Below, one piece after another: positions 56,101 through 58,241 of a stretch of 58,241 nucleotides of DNA. Positions within the stretch are counted from its first letter, which is position 1, and each line of letters begins with the position of its first letter. A program made the position numbers and the translations under genes. The stretch is from assembly GCA_016179685.1 (NCBI GenBank), contig JACPCR010000115.1, positions 1 through 58,241 on the forward strand, given 5' to 3'. This stretch comes from Planctomycetota bacterium (lineage in GTDB: Bacteria; Planctomycetota; PUPC01; JACPCR01). The notes beneath the pieces are model-generated. The model ran no database searches. It was not told the DNA's origin and saw only the letters and a list, made by a program, of their open reading frames with translations.

Positions 56101-58241
56101 AGACCAGTCGCCTCGCCCTGATGGCCACCCTGAAGCTCACGGCCGCGCCGGATACCGTCAAGGCCACGATCAGCTTCGACTCGGATAAGGTGCGCCTCTG
56201 GCGACTCGAGGGCGGCGCGTTCACGGCGGTGAGCAGCGGCAGCATCCTTGCCGCGCCCCTGGCGGACGTGACGCTCTACGCGGAAGGCATCCAGGTCGGT
56301 TTCTCGCCGGTCACGGTCCAGCTCTCCCATCCCTTGACGGGCAACATCAACGGCGGCAGCGACTCGGTCGTCGTCCGGGTGGTCGCCGTGGGTGACGTGC
56401 TTGCGGCCAGCGATTCCTTCACGCCCAGGCAGGTCGAGTCGCCGCCGTACCACGTCGCCAGGTTCGACTTCGCCCTGCCCCCGAATGCCTCATTCAGCGC
56501 GGCGCTGCCCGGCGCCTTCGGCTTCTCGGTGCATCAGCCGCATCTCGCGCTCCTCGTCAAGAAGAGGGGGGAAGGCGACTGGGCCCGGCCCGCAGACTTC
56601 TTCTTCCAGTCGCCGCCGGGCGCGGCCGCCCTCCAGCCCGATACGAAGGTCTACGGCCTCCAGAATTCCTACAACGTGACTCCGGTCTATTTCCCGGCGA
56701 CGCCGGGCCAGACTCCGGCACGAATTGCACGCCGCATGGCCTGGGACGGCCGAAAGAGCCCGACGGCCGACCTCGTGGTGGTCCAGGAGGGCGGGTTCGA
56801 GGTCTGGGCCAGCCAGGCCGCCAACGCGGCGGCCAGCCCGGAGGTCTACGAGTTCCGGGTGGGCAGCGTCGTGAACAAACGCATCCTGGCGCAGCAGGGA
56901 AAGGTCCTGCCAGCCTCCCAGGGCCAGCCCGCGATGACCCTGGCCTTCGAGACGCGGACCACGCCGCTTCCGCTCGACGCGGACAACCGCCCCCTCTTCG
57001 GACGCGCGCCGTACTGGCGCTTCTTCCGGGACGAGGTCAATTCCCTGCATGGCTCGCTGTCCCTCGTCGATGGCTTCGGGGTGCAGCGCGGCGCGGGGCC
57101 CCTCCCTCGCTTCACCTGGTATCACAACGGCAACAGTTGGCGGCACACCAGCCTCGGCTTCGGCTGCACCCATAACTACGAGGTCCGCATCATGCCCGTC
57201 TACGTCCAAGGCCAGCGCCGGCTCTACCTGCTCTGGGAGGGCGACCACCTCCTCGGGCCGGCGGAGGCCGTGGCGGGCCAGCCGGGCAGGTACTCGCTGT
57301 TCCTCTTCGGGGAACGTGCGGTCATCGAGGAGAAGCCGGACGAGCAGGGCTGGACGCTGAGGACACGCACGAAAGTCAAGTACGAATTCACGCGGGCGGG
57401 ACAGGTGAAGCTCATCGAGGACCTGAACACGAACAAGCTGGAATTCGACCTCGCGCCCTATCCGTTCGCGCCGAGCGACGTCTTCATCGAGCAGCTCAAG
57501 TCGTGCACGCGGAGTGCCGCGGGCGGGTCATCGACTGCGACCCTGACCTACGCCTACCATGGGGGCGGCATGACCGCGCGGCCCGGGACGACGGACCTGC
57601 TGCTCCAGTCCGTGTCGCTTCATGGCCGCGCCTGGGTCTTCGACTACTTCGACGCCGCGGACCAGTTCGGCACGCCTTACGACGCGGACGAGGTGCTCAT
57701 GAGGCGCATCATCAAGGTCGGTAAGACGGAGACCTTCCAGGTCGATTACCAGTGGAATCAGGGTCGCCGGGCCAATCCGGCCTCGAGGGTCCAGCCCGGC
57801 GGCCTGACGGACTGCACTCACAAGGACCTCGAGCACCAGGGCCTGGCGGGCTACCCCGCCATCGAGCACGTTTACGGGTACGGGACCGCGGAGGACCCGG
57901 CGACGCTCGTCTCGGAGGCGAAGGTGGACACGTGGAAGCTGGGCAAGTCGAGCTCGTGGCTGAATACCACCGGCATCGCGAGTCGCACGGCCAGATTCGG
58001 CAACGGGGTGAAGGTCGAGCACACCTATGCCAGCGGCAAGATCGCGCAGGTGCGCTGGAGCAAGGCGGGCCACCCGGACACGGCGACGGTCGTGACGGAG
58101 TTCAACGAGAAGGGACAACTCGTCCGCGAGACCACGACGCCGGGCGAGACGCAATACGGCTACGACGAGGAGGGCAACCCGGAATTGGTGGACCCGCCGG
58201 ACTACCCGCCGACCGTCTACCGGTACAACCTGGCGTTCAAC
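50139..58241 (+). CDS. Giant secreted Ig-repeat/RHS-like protein (3' end outside window)
   Basis: An open frame of 2701 codons still running at the window edge. Residues 1-19 are a signal peptide (MSPILLALLLCNPVLHA). A charged helical part runs to about 190, then DPFSPNGDGFKDVNT, a motif seen in FlgD-Ig-like domains. About residues 345-1100 hold ten Ig-like repeats of roughly 76 residues (TPxANxRGWH, DALSGI, VTGTAxDxAGN). Then come Big/invasin-like domains, a carboxypeptidase-regulatory-like domain (VSGVVVDNQNDPVPGATMQI) near 1600, a ZU5-like stretch, and from about 2290 an RHS/YD-type core (NYEVRIMP, YGYDEEGNP at the end). The C-terminal toxin or tip domain, if any, is not in view. It lies after the CACGGAG repeat spacer. 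Confidence 0.85.
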   Translation, partial: MSPILLALLLCNPVLHAETSPRGMKRATIADLESAKTGVRKVDNAMDNAMDEIEKSLARRGKALFIDGYRILPGHEGRSVFEHEEKAVGHLEEILTKRHASGDTLDAVQGVVNDLVEADRQIAAFSLEAARALLATGQGDSKRFQKAEDFYHQGVLAVAGGSARRAIHEFEKSWEESQKVVKDHNLFIEAFEDAPDPFSPNGDGFKDVNTLRARFLVQRRETLEDRDKNDDRDENDKNNKRFVVELVLKISAPGDAGVVRELRQRANVPLNATGDRGPIAVDVEVAWDGRDTRGGTLPDARYSYVVLGLLIREKTTPKDGEKVVATAFPVVGEIALDNTGPEIVARADPPANERGWNNTDVSVTWLAQDAFSQVVEVSPPVLLTQEGREQRVEGFAVDAAGNRSSAETFVNIDETRPSATASVTPQSNARGWHRTTPTVTIDATDALSGIFAVTPPQVVTEEGANQRIVGTAEDLAGNTTDVEIFISYDHTLPLARVVFAPEANAAGWWRQDVRFSVVAEDALSGIESVSPDKLVTEEGVNQVVTGVATDAAGNSVEVQAEFSLDKTVPVLDGSVTPKANLFSWNNSDTTVSFQGSDALSGLKAVTPDTVITQDGIHAVTGTAEDVAGNTISKTIVVRLDKVGPELESVVTPQANARGWHNTSPSIHWVAEDSGSGIRSVTPDQVIRSEGANQVVTGMAEDFAGNRARSEITISYDASGPDLTAVVTPEANSKNWHKTDPTVRFLAFDRLSGIEAVSPDVTITQEGFAQRVSGSATDAAGNTSTTEILINLDKTPPIPGVQLLPEPNAEGFNQSDVTVVFSGADALSGVDSVTPPAYVTTEGAGQVFTGIAQDQAGNTASVQAEVSLDKSAPKIQAVVNPPANDRGWHRADPTITFTGEDSGSSGLRSVTPPITVTEEGPGQVFTGVAEDRAGNTIRASVVVNFDKSPGSIVGRTFPDANAAGWHREDTVVQFFAGDAMSGIESVTGDTAVTLEGANQAITGTAVDASGNIATAVVTVSLDKTGPDLTATVTPAAAETGWITAFPTVHYTATDLLSGVAEVSPDAEVRTEGEQTVVGTARDRAGNTSTVETMLRVDTLAPEAAMESPVEGVVTNQAATPFVARLRDATSGLNLDTLRLTLDGNVVAAEVGSPVANGVEVSFTPPASLGLGQHVYELRVKDAAGNEAMVARTFTVTAVTVRIDFPPDALVVTSGPLTVRGSITSTQGGIERVTLNREELPPGPSFTSTVNLREGVNTLVVAATDAFGNVGTAYANVLLDTFDPAIKIHTPESGQVVASSPISVSGVVHDIKDGTVNAEDVTVTVNGVPAQVSNRRFLAQGIVLQDGESTVTAVVTDRAGHSRSDSVSVTLDTTARPRIRVASGNHQSATILTTLPQPLAALCTDKAGQPVPGVPVVFRVKLNDGTLDAAEAIERNRTHRAIVVATDQAGLARVSFHIGGRAGAGINRVEATAAGFFGTALFFATGTPGDPAKINVHANERQNGIRGEPAPMPFTVLVTDEGHNPVRDAAVTFRVTRGSGGFNGATQVTARTDTNGHATAVWTLGPDVGPDSQKIEANYEGSTTNPASCVATVFEPGPPEETRVSGVVVDNQNDPVPGATMQIGGTNATAVTDAHGLFTIEDAPVGMIRLLLHANTITRPGKWSDMEYDFFTLPGVNNDIGMPILILPLNEGLLYDGTEEVRIALPRVAGLELRIPPGTRTVFPDGSTSGKVSVTQVHFDKVPMVPVDGAAPSLFITIQPAGVHFDPPAPITYPNVDGYRPGQIIDLFSFDHDIGRFVPIGTGSVTEDAALVESHAGFGIIKGGWHLGALPALTGDAASLYLAVSNTQPLPVRKGKTAIVSAAGLPDRDNEYTWTSAQPGVATVTHGPCNDAPACLGEVKGIETGEADLIATMRSTTTGQQVQAACKVLVYDVDLEADSDNTWEDMTRPSEPDGSDAEAEASGVAVGLADFDLDGDGILEKDKASLAPGETSRLALMATLKLTAAPDTVKATISFDSDKVRLWRLEGGAFTAVSSGSILAAPLADVTLYAEGIQVGFSPVTVQLSHPLTGNINGGSDSVVVRVVAVGDVLAASDSFTPRQVESPPYHVARFDFALPPNASFSAALPGAFGFSVHQPHLALLVKKRGEGDWARPADFFFQSPPGAAALQPDTKVYGLQNSYNVTPVYFPATPGQTPARIARRMAWDGRKSPTADLVVVQEGGFEVWASQAANAAASPEVYEFRVGSVVNKRILAQQGKVLPASQGQPAMTLAFETRTTPLPLDADNRPLFGRAPYWRFFRDEVNSLHGSLSLVDGFGVQRGAGPLPRFTWYHNGNSWRHTSLGFGCTHNYEVRIMPVYVQGQRRLYLLWEGDHLLGPAEAVAGQPGRYSLFLFGERAVIEEKPDEQGWTLRTRTKVKYEFTRAGQVKLIEDLNTNKLEFDLAPYPFAPSDVFIEQLKSCTRSAAGGSSTATLTYAYHGGGMTARPGTTDLLLQSVSLHGRAWVFDYFDAADQFGTPYDADEVLMRRIIKVGKTETFQVDYQWNQGRRANPASRVQPGGLTDCTHKDLEHQGLAGYPAIEHVYGYGTAEDPATLVSEAKVDTWKLGKSSSWLNTTGIASRTARFGNGVKVEHTYASGKIAQVRWSKAGHPDTATVVTEFNEKGQLVRETTTPGETQYGYDEEGNPELVDPPDYPPTVYRYNLAFN

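Overview
The window is 58 kb of GC-rich bacterial DNA. I infer an uncultivated member of the Planctomycetota or a nearby phylum (for example Hydrogenedentota or Sumerlaeota). The pointers are a pabA-DUF447-RFAP synthase set for methanopterin-type cofactor, a squalene-hopene cyclase, several secreted CBM9-like/DUF6067-like glycan proteins, UroD-like proteins beside glycosidases, a very long GreA, giant multi-Ig/RHS secreted proteins, and intergenic spacers full of low-complexity and palindromic repeats. No rRNA, tRNA, CRISPR array or intact transposase was seen, so the phylum is only suggested.

Layout. 1-7.7 kb: a GxxExxY gene flanked by low-complexity repeats, a 1797-residue secreted repeat protein (minus strand), and a bicupin (minus strand). 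7.7-19.0 kb: a long plus-strand run, partly with 4-bp overlaps. It holds squalene-hopene cyclase, a DUF3187-like outer-membrane protein, two paralogous proteins of unknown function, a two-subunit phosphonopyruvate decarboxylase, a fused cytidylyltransferase/2-aminoethylphosphonate transaminase, then pabA, DUF447 and RFAP synthase, and a coiled-coil protein. 19.2-20.7 kb: an orphan sugar-type ABC ATPase, followed by gene remnants.

21.4-25.7 kb (minus strand): a GH116-like glycosidase, a truncated UroD-like gene and an intact UroD-like gene. 26.2-34.1 kb (plus strand): a sialidase-like BNR protein, an AhpD-like protein beside a radical SAM/SPASM protein with a PqqD-like N-terminus, an MFS transporter, a fatty-acid desaturase, a TIM-barrel epimerase and a JmjC/cupin-like oxygenase. 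34.2-43.7 kb: three secreted proteins with CBM9-like N-termini and a truncated sialate O-acetylesterase, apparently a glycan-degradation locus.

43.7-49.6 kb: a NifA/NtrC-type activator ending in a strong terminator, then long-form GreA and MnmE. 49.6 kb to the end: a spacer of CACGGAG-type repeats and a giant secreted protein that is still open at the window edge (at least 2701 codons), with ten Ig-like repeats followed by RHS-like sequence.

How the genes may work together. The 7.7-15.8 kb genes could make hopanoid plus CMP-aminoethylphosphonate for envelope phosphonolipid or phosphonoglycan; PEP mutase, the committed enzyme, is not in the window. The 15.8-18.1 kb genes supply early steps of tetrahydromethanopterin synthesis. 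The 21-43 kb genes look like uptake and breakdown of sialylated or other decorated glycans. The main unexplained items are the paralog pair at 10.9-12.8 kb, the AhpD-like/radical SAM pair, and at least four families of dispersed intergenic repeats.
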